Program-made: the position numbers and the translations under genes
Assembly (NCBI GenBank): GCA_020831885.1
Contig: JAFIFU010000026.1
Coordinates: 1 to 45,078 of the forward strand
Source: Ectothiorhodospiraceae bacterium
GTDB taxonomy: Bacteria; Pseudomonadota; Gammaproteobacteria; Nitrococcales; Aquisalimonadaceae
Direction of reading: 5' to 3'
Length of the DNA: 45,078 nt
Notes under the pieces: model-generated
The model's database searches: none
Seen by the model: only the letters and a program-made list of their open reading frames with translations
Told to the model about the DNA's origin: nothing
Shown: positions 37,870-45,078 of the stretch, in pieces
Layout: each line of letters begins with the position of its first letter
Position numbering within the stretch: position 1 is the first letter of the stretch

Positions 37870-37965
37870 GGATCGGATCAGCGGCGTGGCCCTGGTGCGG
37901 CGTGACACGGAGACCTGTTGCGCCAGGCAAAAGCCCAGTGCGCCCAGTCATGGCTCGGCCGGTAA

Positions 37966-37994
37966 ATTGTCGGCATTTCGGCCGCCGAATACAA
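37966..37994 (-). promoter_or_regulatory. Candidate sigma-70 promoter for hemA
   Basis: On the minus strand TTGTAT (37989-37994) and GACAAT (37966-37971) are 17 nt apart. The -35 element abuts the dispersed repeat at 37996. Leader length would be about 90 nt. By-eye match. Confidence 0.35.
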
Positions 37995-37995
37995 G

Positions 37996-38038
37996 GGAAG
38001 CTCTGATCTGTTCCCAAGGGAAACCCTGATTCGCTCCC
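37996..38038 (+). repeat. Two degenerate IS5-like end repeats in the hemA/TPR gap
   Basis: GGAAGCTCTGATCTGTTCCC (37996-38015, 18 of 20 matches to consensus) is followed directly by a decayed direct copy, GGAAACCCTGATTCGCTCCC (38019-38038). They occupy part of the 324-nt divergent gap 37870-38193; the rest of the gap holds the two candidate promoters and nothing else I recognise. Confidence 0.6.
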
Positions 38039-38101
38039 CATTGTCCCAGGTACCAGGGCGGCCTCGGAGCTGTCGATGCCCGCGCTGAATCCCGTGTGTG
38101 G

Positions 38102-38131
38102 GGGACAGCCGCCGGTTGCAGTGGTTATAGT
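38102..38131 (+). promoter_or_regulatory. Candidate promoter for the TPR-lolB-ispE operon
   Basis: GGGACA (38102-38107) and TATAGT (38126-38131) with an 18-nt spacer, about 60 nt upstream of the TPR gene. By-eye match. Confidence 0.3.
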
Positions 38132-38193
38132 GTGGAAACTGTCCGCGGCTTGGTCTGCGGAAACGGGTAATGGACGGACCGAGGACTACAGGT

Positions 38194-39930
38194 ATGAGAG
38201 CAGGGTGGGGTGTCGGCCTGCTGGCGGTGCTGCTGCTTGGCGGATGTGCCGGAATGGGACCCGCCCAGGATGAATGGGCAGAGGATCCGCTGCGCGTGCT
38301 GGAGCGCCCCGCGCCGGCGCCGGAGGAAGAGGATCTGTATTTCCAGTTGCTGCTGGCGGAGTTCGCCGGAGCCCGCGGCCAGCTCGGGGCGGCGCTGGAT
38401 GCCTACCTCCGGGCCATGAACCTCACCCAGGACCCGGAAGTGGCCGCCCGTGCCACGCGCCTCTCCCTGTATGCCAACCGGGATGCGGACGGAATCCGCG
38501 CGGCGCGGCGCTGGGTGGAACTGGACCCGGACGAGATCGCCGCGCGCCAGGCCTTGGGCATGCTGTACGTACGCACCGGGGAGACCGAACGGGCCCGCCG
38601 CGAATTGCGCACGGTCCTGATGCAGGCCGGGGATCAGGCGGGAGATGCCATCGCGGAGCTCGGCGCGGGCATCGCCCGGGAAGAGGACCGGGACGCGGTT
38701 CTGGAGGTGTTGCAGGCACTGGCCGCGGAGTTTCCGGGGCTGCCGGAGGCGCAGCTTGTGCTGGCCCAGGCGGCGTTGCAGTCGGGGCGGCCGGAGCTGG
38801 CGCTGTCCGCTGCCCGGGAGGGTCTGCGGCGTGACCCGGATTCACGGCAGCTACAGGTCATGGAGGGTCAGGCCCTGCTGGAACTGGACCGGCTCGATGA
38901 CGGGATCGCCGTTTTCGAGGCCCTGGTGGAGCGTCGGCCGGGTGATGACGAACTGCGGCTTTACCTGGCCCGCGTTCTATTGCAGGCCGGCCGGGATCAG
39001 GACGCGCTGGTGCACTTCAAGCGCTTGCTGGAGGATCGCCCCAACGACGTGGGGGTGCTGTACGCCACCGGGCTGCTTACCCTGGAGGAAGGGCATCCGG
39101 ATCTGGCGCGACCGTATTTCCTGCGGTTGATCGAGCTCGGGGAACGGCGCAATGAAGCGGCGTTCTTCCTGGGACGGATCGCCGAGGACCTGGGTGATAT
39201 CCCTGATGCCATGGACTGGTATCGGCAGGTGCGGGGCGAGTACCGTCCCCAGGCCACGCTGCGTGCCGCGATACTACAGAAGGAGGCGGGTGATCTGGAA
39301 GCCGCGCGCACCACCCTGCGGGATTTTCGGCAACGTCATCCGGATGACGCCGTGCGCGGCTATCTGATCGAGGCGGATCTGCTGCGCCAGGCGGAGGCGC
39401 ACGATGAGGCGAAGGTCCTGTACGACCGGGCTCTGAGTCAGTATCCGGGCGACATGGAGCTGTTGTACGGTCGGGGCATCCTGCATGCAGTGCGTCGGGA
39501 TGTGGATCGCGCCGAAGCGGACTTCCGCGCGGTTCTGGAGCGCGATCCCGATCATGTGCATGCGCTCAATGCCCTGGGGTACACGCTGGTGGATCTCACC
39601 GATCGCGTGGAGGAGGGGTTTGCGCTGATTCGCCGCGCCTATGCCCAGGAGCCGGACAACGGCCCGATTCTGGACAGCATGGGCTGGGCCCACTTCCGCC
39701 TTGGCCGGTACGATCAGGCGCTGGACTATCTGCGGCGTGCCTACGATATCATGCCGGACCCGGAAGTGGCCGCTCACCTGGGCGAGGTGCTCTGGACCAT
39801 GGGGCAACGCGATCAGGCCCGGGATGCCTGGCGGAGAGGCCTGGAGCTGGACGCGGAGCACCCCGTGCTTCGTGACACGCTGGACCGGCTCGCCCCCGAG
39901 TTGCTGGACCGCGGGAATGCCGGAACATGA
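38194..39930 (+). CDS. Tetratricopeptide-repeat lipoprotein
   Basis: A 578-residue protein with a signal peptide and lipobox LLLGGC (Cys14) and then mostly TPR units along its length, with clear repeats near 60-200 and 430-560 (for example DPDHVHALNALGYTLVD and PDNGPILDSMGWAHFRLGRYDQAL). Homologous TPR proteins stand between hemA and lolB in Pseudomonas. The function is unproven; a lipid-anchored scaffold for envelope complexes fits. ATG 38194 has GAGG 9 nt upstream. The stop overlaps lolB (ATGA). Confidence 0.9.
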   Translation: MRAGWGVGLLAVLLLGGCAGMGPAQDEWAEDPLRVLERPAPAPEEEDLYFQLLLAEFAGARGQLGAALDAYLRAMNLTQDPEVAARATRLSLYANRDADGIRAARRWVELDPDEIAARQALGMLYVRTGETERARRELRTVLMQAGDQAGDAIAELGAGIAREEDRDAVLEVLQALAAEFPGLPEAQLVLAQAALQSGRPELALSAAREGLRRDPDSRQLQVMEGQALLELDRLDDGIAVFEALVERRPGDDELRLYLARVLLQAGRDQDALVHFKRLLEDRPNDVGVLYATGLLTLEEGHPDLARPYFLRLIELGERRNEAAFFLGRIAEDLGDIPDAMDWYRQVRGEYRPQATLRAAILQKEAGDLEAARTTLRDFRQRHPDDAVRGYLIEADLLRQAEAHDEAKVLYDRALSQYPGDMELLYGRGILHAVRRDVDRAEADFRAVLERDPDHVHALNALGYTLVDLTDRVEEGFALIRRAYAQEPDNGPILDSMGWAHFRLGRYDQALDYLRRAYDIMPDPEVAAHLGEVLWTMGQRDQARDAWRRGLELDAEHPVLRDTLDRLAPELLDRGNAGT

Positions 39931-40568
39931 CGGAGGCCATTGATCCCCATGCCCCCCGCCGGCAAGGTGCCGCCCGATTGCTGTGGGCGCTCGGACTGGG
40001 GTTGTTGCTCGCCGCCTGCGCCACGCCCCGGCCCGAGCCCGCGGTGCCGCCCGAGGCGCTGTTCGAGGACCGCCTGGATGCTCTTGCCGCACTCTCCGGC
40101 TGGGCCGTGAGCGGGCGTGCCGGTATCAGTGCCGGCACAGAGGCTGCCACCATGAGCCTGGACTGGCGCCAGATGGCCGGTGACTGGCAGTTGGACCTGC
40201 GCGGCCCGTTGGCCAGCGGTTCCGTCCGGCTCCAGCGCACGGCGGCGGGGGTAAGCCTGCGTACCGGCGACGGGCGGAGCGATCAGGCGGATGATGCCCA
40301 GGCGCTGCTCCACCGCTACACCGGTTTCGATCTGCCGGTGGAAGTACTGCAGGATTGGCTGATCGGCATCCCGGCGCCGGAATACGACGCACGTCTTGAT
40401 CTGGACGATGACGGCCTGCCGGTGCGCGTGGAACAACTGGGGTGGGTGATCCAGTATACCGCCTATGACCGTGTCAACGGTGTGCAGATGCCCGTCCGCG
40501 TGTTCATGGACGGCCCGGGAGTGGCCGTGCGGGTGTCCGTGTCCCGCTGGGAGCTGTTCCGTGACTGA
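39927..40568 (+). CDS. lolB: Outer-membrane lipoprotein receptor LolB
   Basis: LolB takes lipoproteins from LolA and inserts them in the outer membrane. The 213-residue precursor has a signal peptide with lipobox LLLAAC (Cys31) and LolB-type strands ([11 protein letters not shown] ... [28 protein letters not shown]). The exposed Leu loop is not obvious by eye. ATG 39927 overlaps the TPR stop; its stop lies 8 nt inside ispE. Confidence 0.93.
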   Translation: MTEAIDPHAPRRQGAARLLWALGLGLLLAACATPRPEPAVPPEALFEDRLDALAALSGWAVSGRAGISAGTEAATMSLDWRQMAGDWQLDLRGPLASGSVRLQRTAAGVSLRTGDGRSDQADDAQALLHRYTGFDLPVEVLQDWLIGIPAPEYDARLDLDDDGLPVRVEQLGWVIQYTAYDRVNGVQMPVRVFMDGPGVAVRVSVSRWELFRD

Positions 40569-41427
40569 CAGACCCTGGCCGGCGCCAGCCAAGCTCAACC
40601 TGTTCCTCCACATCACCGGCCGCCGACCGGATGGCTACCATACCCTGCAGACCCTGTTCCAGTTCCTCTCGGTGCAGGATGAGCTCCACGTCAATCCCCG
40701 GGATGATGGTGTCATCCGCCTCCGTGACCCGTTGCCCGGGGTTCCGCCGGAGCAGGACCTGGTGGTGCGGGCGGCTCGTCTGCTTCAGCGTGCCGCGGGA
40801 GTGCGACTGGGGGCTGACCTGGCGGTTACCAAGCGGCTACCCATGGGCGGTGGCCTGGGGGGCGGATCCTCGGATGCCGCCACCGTGCTGGTGGCGCTGA
40901 ACTTCCTGTGGCGCCTGCACTGGCCCTTGCCGCAACTGGCGGCGCTGGGTGCGCAGCTCGGTGCAGACGTGCCGGTTTTTGTTCACGGTCACGCGGCCTG
41001 GGCGGAGGGAGTCGGCGAGCAGTTGATCCCGATGGCGCCGGAGACGCCCTGGTACGTGGTGCTGGTGCCAGCATGTCATGTGAGTACCGCAGCCGTGTTC
41101 GGGGACCCGGAATTGACAAGGGATAGTCCGCTGACCACAATATCGGCCTTTCGATCCGGCGGGGGTCGGAACGATTGCGAAGCGGTGGTGCGCAGGCGTT
41201 ATCCTGCGGTCGCCCGGGCACTGGATGTGCTGGCCGAAGTCGGGGACTCCCGGCTCACTGGCACGGGTGCCTGTGTGTTCGCGCCGTTCCCGCGGCAGGA
41301 GGAGGCCGCCCGGGCTTTGACGCATTGCCGGGCAGCGGGGGTGTCCGGTTTCGTCGCCCGGGGCATTAACCGCTCGCCGCTGCTGGATCGGTTGCAGTCG
41401 GAGCAGCGGGCCGGCTGCAGCGGATAA
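40561..41427 (+). CDS. ispE: 4-diphosphocytidyl-2-C-methyl-D-erythritol kinase IspE
   Basis: Phosphorylates CDP-ME in the MEP isoprenoid pathway. The 288-residue GHMP kinase has [21 protein letters not shown] at the N-terminus, ATP-binding [17 protein letters not shown], and the C-terminal [19 protein letters not shown] 40561 overlaps lolB and has GGGAG about 8 nt upstream. It is followed by tRNA-Gln after 13 nt. Confidence 0.95.
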   Translation: MTDRPWPAPAKLNLFLHITGRRPDGYHTLQTLFQFLSVQDELHVNPRDDGVIRLRDPLPGVPPEQDLVVRAARLLQRAAGVRLGADLAVTKRLPMGGGLGGGSSDAATVLVALNFLWRLHWPLPQLAALGAQLGADVPVFVHGHAAWAEGVGEQLIPMAPETPWYVVLVPACHVSTAAVFGDPELTRDSPLTTISAFRSGGGRNDCEAVVRRRYPAVARALDVLAEVGDSRLTGTGACVFAPFPRQEEAARALTHCRAAGVSGFVARGINRSPLLDRLQSEQRAGCSG

Positions 41428-41440
41428 GCTGTTTAACCAC

Positions 41441-41515
41441 TGGGGTGTCGCCAAGCGGTAAGGCAACGGGTTTTGATCCCGTCATTCCCAGGTTCGAATC
41501 CTGGCACCCCAGCCA
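41441..41515 (+). tRNA. tRNA-Gln (anticodon UUG)
   Basis: The 75-nt sequence folds as a cloverleaf: acceptor TGGGGTG with CACCCCA, anticodon stem ACGGG/CCCGT with loop TTTTGAT (anticodon TTG), T-arm CCAGG-TTCGAAT-CCTGG, and an encoded CCA end (41513-41515). It lies between ispE and prs, the same place as tRNA-Gln in Pseudomonas, and is likely processed from their joint transcript. No separate terminator follows. Confidence 0.97.
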
Positions 41516-41551
41516 TATTCTCTACCGGCAGCTCTGACAGGCGGAATCGGC

Positions 41552-42508
41552 GTGACTGAAAACGGACGCATGATGGTCTTTGCGGGTAACGCCAACCCGC
41601 GACTTGCCCGGGCAATCACCGATAACCTCAAGAGCCGCCCCGGCTTCTGTGTCGTCAGCAAATTCAGCGACGGTGAGGTGATGGTGGAAATCGACGAGCA
41701 CGTCCGCGGCAAGGACGTGTTCATTGTCCAACCCACCTGCGCCCCCGCCAATGACAATCTGATGGAGCTGCTGGTTATCGCCGATGCGCTGCGCCGCTCC
41801 TCGGCGGCCCGCATCACCGCGGTGGTCCCGTATTACGGCTATGCGCGGCAGGACCGCCGGCCGCGCTCCCAGCGGGTGCCGATTTCCGCGAAACTGGTGG
41901 CGGACATGATCCAGGCCGCCGGGATCAACCGCGTGCTCACGGTTGATCTGCATGCGGACCAGATCCAGGGTTTCTTCAACGTTCCGGTGGATAACATCTA
42001 CGCGTCGCCCATCCTGCTGGGCGACATCTGGCGGCAGGTCTACCCGAACAAGATCGTGGTCTCGCCGGATGTGGGCGGCGTGGTGCGCGCCCGGGCCATT
42101 GCCAAACGCCTGGGCGATGCCGAACTGGCCATCATCGACAAGCGCCGGCCCAAGGCCAACGAGGCGCAGGTCATGAACATCATCGGCGATGTGCGCGGCA
42201 AGACGTGCATTATCGTGGATGACATCGTGGATACCGCCGGTACGCTGTGTAAGGCGGCCGGCGCGCTGAAGGATCATGGTGCCGAGCGCGTGGTGGCCTA
42301 CATCACCCATCCCGTGCTGTCCGGTAGTGCGGTGGAGAAGATCAGCGACTCCGGCCTGGATGAACTGGTGGTGACCGACACCATTCCGTTGTCGGAACAG
42401 GCCGAGGCCTGCGACCGCATCCGCCAGGTGAGTATCGCCGAGCTCCTGGCCGAGAGCATGCGTCGCATCAGCAGCGACGAATCGGTCAGCGAGCTGTTCG
42501 TGGAATAA
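41552..42508 (+). CDS. prs: Ribose-phosphate pyrophosphokinase (PRPP synthetase)
   Basis: Makes PRPP from ribose-5-phosphate and ATP for nucleotide, histidine and tryptophan synthesis. The 318-residue class I enzyme has [38 protein letters not shown] (flexible loop), [12 protein letters not shown] and the PRPP-binding [14 protein letters not shown] 41552 has AGGCGGAA upstream; ATG 41570 or 41573 would be closer to the E. coli N-terminus. It starts 36 nt after tRNA-Gln. Confidence 0.96.
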   Translation: MTENGRMMVFAGNANPRLARAITDNLKSRPGFCVVSKFSDGEVMVEIDEHVRGKDVFIVQPTCAPANDNLMELLVIADALRRSSAARITAVVPYYGYARQDRRPRSQRVPISAKLVADMIQAAGINRVLTVDLHADQIQGFFNVPVDNIYASPILLGDIWRQVYPNKIVVSPDVGGVVRARAIAKRLGDAELAIIDKRRPKANEAQVMNIIGDVRGKTCIIVDDIVDTAGTLCKAAGALKDHGAERVVAYITHPVLSGSAVEKISDSGLDELVVTDTIPLSEQAEACDRIRQVSIAELLAESMRRISSDESVSELFVE

Positions 42509-42509
42509 G

Positions 42510-42532
42510 CCCGGGGAGCTACAATCCCCGGG
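42510..42532 (+). terminator. Hairpin after prs without U-run
   Basis: CCCGGGGA (42510-42517) and TCCCCGGG (42525-42532) form an 8-bp stem with a 7-nt loop right after the prs stop. With no T-run it is more likely a processing or stability hairpin between prs and rplY than a full terminator. The rest of the 115-nt spacer holds the rplY leader. Confidence 0.5.
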
Positions 42533-42607
42533 ATCAGGTTCCGGCCATCCAGGCCGGGACATCACGCCTGAATCGCTCTGGTCGCGGGGTGGTTCGGGCT
42601 TCATTTG

Positions 42608-42624
42608 TTGTGAGGTAGTCACAA
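42608..42624 (+). promoter_or_regulatory. Inverted repeat around the rplY ribosome-binding site
   Basis: TTGTGA (42608-42613) and TCACAA (42619-42624) flank GGTAG. The Shine-Dalgarno GAGG (42612-42615) lies in the stem and loop, and the last base of the repeat is the A of the rplY ATG. In RNA this could present or mask the start site. It also resembles a CRP half-site pair, but with spacing 5 instead of 6 and inside the start codon, a CRP role is unlikely. Confidence 0.45.
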
Positions 42625-43295
42625 TGTCCGTTGAACTGAAACTGAACGCCGAATCGCGCGCCGATACGGGGAAAGGTGCGAGCCGCCGCCTGCGTCGCGC
42701 GAAGCAGGTGCCCGGCATCGTTTACGGTGCCGGCAAGGAACCGAAGATGATCCAGGTCAGCGCCTTCGAACTGGCGCGCCTGATGGAAACCGAGGCTTTC
42801 TACTCCCAGATCATCGATCTGATGGTGGACGGCAAGAAGCAGCAGAGCGTGTTGAAGGACATGCAGCGCCACCCCTTCAAGGATCGCGTCCTGCATGTGG
42901 ATTTCCAGCGGGTCAAGGCGGGCGAGAAGCTGCACGTGAGCGTGCCCGTGCACTTCCTGAATGAGGACACGTGCAAGGGGCTGAAGGCCGGGGGCGTGCT
43001 CCATCGGGACATGAACGAGGTTCCGATCATCTCCCTGCCCAAGGATCTGCCGGAATACCTGGAAGTGGATCTGGCGGATCTGGGCGTTGGCGACGCCATT
43101 CACCTGTCCCAGCTCACGCTGCCGGCGGGGGTGGAATTTGAGGCGTTCGCCCACGGCGGCGATGCCCACGATCATGACCTGCCGGTGGTCAGCATCGTGC
43201 AGCCGCGCGCGGCCCGCGCCGAGGAGGCCGGGGAAGAAGGTGAGGAAGCCGGAGCCGAGCCGGAAGAAGCCAACAAGGAAGAGGGCGGCGAGTAA
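42624..43295 (+). CDS. rplY: 50S ribosomal protein L25/general stress protein Ctc
   Basis: Binds 5S rRNA in the large subunit. The 223-residue form has the L25 domain (RADTGKGASRRLRRAKQVPGIVYG, 13-36) plus the TL5/Ctc C-terminal beta domain and a very acidic, Glu/Ala-rich tail of about 30 residues (from 192). E. coli L25 has only the first domain. Acidic tails are frequent in halophile-adapted proteins. It is 20 nt upstream of pth. Confidence 0.95.
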   Translation: MSVELKLNAESRADTGKGASRRLRRAKQVPGIVYGAGKEPKMIQVSAFELARLMETEAFYSQIIDLMVDGKKQQSVLKDMQRHPFKDRVLHVDFQRVKAGEKLHVSVPVHFLNEDTCKGLKAGGVLHRDMNEVPIISLPKDLPEYLEVDLADLGVGDAIHLSQLTLPAGVEFEAFAHGGDAHDHDLPVVSIVQPRAARAEEAGEEGEEAGAEPEEANKEEGGE

Positions 43296-43315
43296 CTCGC
43301 TGCCCCGGGCCTGCC

Positions 43316-43894
43316 ATGACCGACAGGATTCAACTGGTCGTCGGCCTGGGCAACCCGGGTGAGAAGTACCTTCAGACCCGCCACAATGCCGGATTCTGGT
43401 TCGCTGACGAACTGGTCCGGCGTTACGGCGGGTCGTTTCGTGAAGAGGCCCGCTACAAGGGTGCCTTGGCCAGGATCCGGGTCGACGGCACGGAGCTTGT
43501 GCTGCTGAAACCGCTCACCTTCATGAATCGGAGTGGCGCGTCGGTGGGTGCATACGCCCGGTTCTTCAAAATCCCGGTGGAGAATATCCTGGTCGCCCAC
43601 GATGAACTGGATCTGCCTCCCGGCACCTGCCGTCTGAAGTGGGGGGGCGGACACGGTGGACACAACGGCCTGCGGGACATCGCCCAGGTCATGGGGTCGC
43701 GGGAGTTCCTGCGTCTGCGGGTGGGCATCGGGCATCCGGGCGCCGCACCGCTGGTTACCAACTACGTGCTCGGCAAACCGTCGCCGGAGGACCGCGCCGC
43801 CATCCTGCGTTCACTGGACGATGCCGCGGATGTCATGCCCCTGGTGCTGGAGGGGCAGATGGACAAGGCCATGCAGCAGTTGCACACGCGCTAG
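43316..43894 (+). CDS. pth: Peptidyl-tRNA hydrolase
   Basis: Releases tRNA from prematurely dropped peptidyl-tRNA. The 192-residue enzyme has [21 protein letters not shown] (catalytic His23), [23 protein letters not shown] and [13 protein letters not shown]. It lies between rplY and ychF, a conserved order. Confidence 0.96.
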   Translation: MTDRIQLVVGLGNPGEKYLQTRHNAGFWFADELVRRYGGSFREEARYKGALARIRVDGTELVLLKPLTFMNRSGASVGAYARFFKIPVENILVAHDELDLPPGTCRLKWGGGHGGHNGLRDIAQVMGSREFLRLRVGIGHPGAAPLVTNYVLGKPSPEDRAAILRSLDDAADVMPLVLEGQMDKAMQQLHTR

Positions 43895-43935
43895 CCACCC
43901 GAGGCATTCGGGTCAACCAAAATTTCGAGGCAGTC

Positions 43936-45027
43936 ATGGGATTCAAGTGCGGCATCGTCGGCCTGCCCAACGTGGGCAAGTCCACCCTGTTCAATGCCCT
44001 TACCCGGAACGAGATTCCGGCCGAGAACTACCCCTTCTGCACCATCGACCCCAATGTGGGCATCGTCGCCGTGCCGGATCCCCGCCTGGACGTGCTGGCA
44101 TCCATAGTCAAGCCGCAACGGGTGGTTCCCACCACCATGGAGTTCGTTGACATTGCCGGGTTGGTGGCCGGGGCGTCCAAAGGGGAGGGGCTGGGGAACC
44201 AGTTCCTGGCGAATATCCGGGAGACGGATGCCATTGCCCACGTGGTGCGCTGCTTCCAGGATGACGACGTGCATCACGTGGCCGGGCGGGTGGATCCCCT
44301 GGACGATATCGAAACCATCAACACTGAGCTGGTGCTGGCTGACCTGGAGTCGGTTGAGCGGGCACTGCAGCGGGCGGAGAAGCAGTCCAAATCCGGAGAC
44401 AAGGAGATACTGGCGCGACGCGACCTGCTGCGCAAGCTGGCCGAATGGCTTGGCGCGGGCAACCCGGTGCGCACGTTGGAACTGGATGCGGAGGGGCGGA
44501 AACCGTTGCGCGAGCTTCATCTTCTTACCGATAAACCGGTGTTGTACGTGGCGAACGTGGCCGAGGATGGCTTCGACAACAACCCGGAGCTGGACCGGGT
44601 GCGGGAACTGGCCGCTTCCGAGGGTGCCGGTGTGGTCGCCCTGTGTGCCGCCATCGAGGCGGAACTCTCGGTGCTGGACGACGACGAGAAGCAGGAATTC
44701 CTGGCCGAGTACGGCCTGGAGGAACCGGGACTCAACCGCCTGATCCGCGCCGGCTACACCCTGCTGGGCCTGCGGACCTATTTCACCGCCGGCGAGAAGG
44801 AAGTGCGGGCCTGGACCATCCGCGCCGGGGATGCCGCACCCCAGGCCGCCGGCCGCATCCACACGGACTTCGAGCGGGGTTTCATCCGCGCCGCGGTGAT
44901 CAGCTACGATGACTTCGTCGCCTGCAAGGGGGAGGCCGGCGCCAAGGAAGCCGGCAAATTGCGCCTGGAGGGGAAGGACTACATCGTCCAGGAAGGCGAT
45001 GTGATCCACTTCCGCTTCAATGTCTAG
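43936..45027 (+). CDS. ychF: Redox-responsive ATPase/GTPase YchF (OLA1 type)
   Basis: A 363-residue Obg-like P-loop protein. It has G1 GLPNVGKST, the switch II motif [20 protein letters not shown], a NVAE motif in place of NKxD (the change linked to ATP preference), a coiled-coil insert and a C-terminal TGS domain ([16 protein letters not shown] to HFRFNV). It binds ribosomes and affects oxidative-stress responses in E. coli. ATG 43936 has GAGG 6 nt upstream; the frame is open upstream through the pth gene, which is a shadow. Confidence 0.96.
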   Translation: MGFKCGIVGLPNVGKSTLFNALTRNEIPAENYPFCTIDPNVGIVAVPDPRLDVLASIVKPQRVVPTTMEFVDIAGLVAGASKGEGLGNQFLANIRETDAIAHVVRCFQDDDVHHVAGRVDPLDDIETINTELVLADLESVERALQRAEKQSKSGDKEILARRDLLRKLAEWLGAGNPVRTLELDAEGRKPLRELHLLTDKPVLYVANVAEDGFDNNPELDRVRELAASEGAGVVALCAAIEAELSVLDDDEKQEFLAEYGLEEPGLNRLIRAGYTLLGLRTYFTAGEKEVRAWTIRAGDAAPQAAGRIHTDFERGFIRAAVISYDDFVACKGEAGAKEAGKLRLEGKDYIVQEGDVIHFRFNV

Positions 45028-45047
45028 GGAAGCGCTGATCTATTCCC
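45028..45047 (+). repeat. IS5-like end repeat abutting the ychF stop codon
   Basis: GGAAGCGCTGATCTATTCCC starts at the base after the ychF TAG; the preceding four bases are CTAG, a YTAR word. One mismatch to the palindrome arms at 3557-3601. The last 31 nt of the window (45048-45078) show nothing else I can name, and any reverse-oriented partner would lie outside. Confidence 0.7.
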
Positions 45048-45078
45048 ATGGTGCTCTGGCTTTGCAGCGTGTTCGGGG

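Noticed and set aside
42608-42624. CRP operator at rplY
   Set aside because: The TGTGA/TCACA spacing is 5 rather than 6 and the site covers the RBS and start codon, so an RNA hairpin is the better reading.

Overview
The window is a GC-rich, gene-dense chromosomal segment of a gammaproteobacterium. The gene families and their order are the conserved housekeeping blocks of Pseudomonas, Xanthomonas and the Chromatiales: lptD-surA-pdxA-rsmA, amgK-murU, mreBCD-mrdA-rodA-mltB-rlpA-dacA-ybeD-lipB, gatCAB, prfA-hemA and TPR-lolB-ispE-tRNA-prs-rplY-pth-ychF. The GC level, the GCS2/aspartoacylase pair and the repeat types make a halophilic or alkaliphilic Ectothiorhodospiraceae-like host my best guess, but that is inference from gene content, not a database match. 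There is no prophage, CRISPR array, rRNA operon or intact insertion sequence.

Layout. 1-168: a cluster of three REP-like palindromes. 188-4952: ampD, then on the minus strand apaH, apaG, a long-form transaldolase, uspA and rsmA, with a 30-codon plus-strand membrane miniprotein gene (3466-3558) and a 45-nt palindrome between tal and uspA. 5048-9618: pdxA, surA and lptD, minus strand. 9619-10030: a divergent gap holding a perfect 30-bp inverted repeat. 10031-14180: four overlapping or abutting plus-strand genes, amgK, murU, a GCS2-type glutamate ligase and an AstE/AspA-type zinc hydrolase. 14209-14383: more REP-like units and a repeat end at the lipB stop codon. 14380-24230: a ten-gene minus-strand cell-shape and peptidoglycan block (mreB to lipB). 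24490-28706: gatCAB and hslO. 28713-30583: moeB, prmC and a Trm112-like gene, minus. 30848-35306: aroG, dksA and znuACB, plus. 35468-37869: prfA and hemA, minus. 38194-45027: a TPR lipoprotein gene, lolB, ispE, tRNA-Gln(UUG), prs, rplY, pth and ychF.

Functional theme. Most of the first 24 kb is envelope biology. AmpD, AmgK and MurU recycle peptidoglycan fragments. MreBCD, PBP2 and RodA form the elongasome, and MltB, RlpA and the DacA carboxypeptidase trim the product. SurA, LptD and later LolB build the outer membrane. The second half is translation (GatCAB, PrmC, Trm112, RF1, tRNA-Gln, L25, Pth, YchF), tetrapyrrole, aromatic, PRPP and isoprenoid synthesis, and zinc uptake. GatCAB and a tRNA-Gln are both present, which fits transamidation of misacylated tRNA, although a glutaminyl-tRNA synthetase elsewhere cannot be excluded.

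The most unusual signal is a 20-bp repeat, consensus GGAAGCACTGATCTATTCCC, that begins at or within 1 nt of the stop codons of four genes (the miniprotein, lipB, gatB, ychF) and recurs in the hemA/TPR gap. It resembles the terminal inverted repeat of IS5-group elements, whose YTAR target contains TAA or TAG. This suggests insertion of tiny non-autonomous elements at stop codons.
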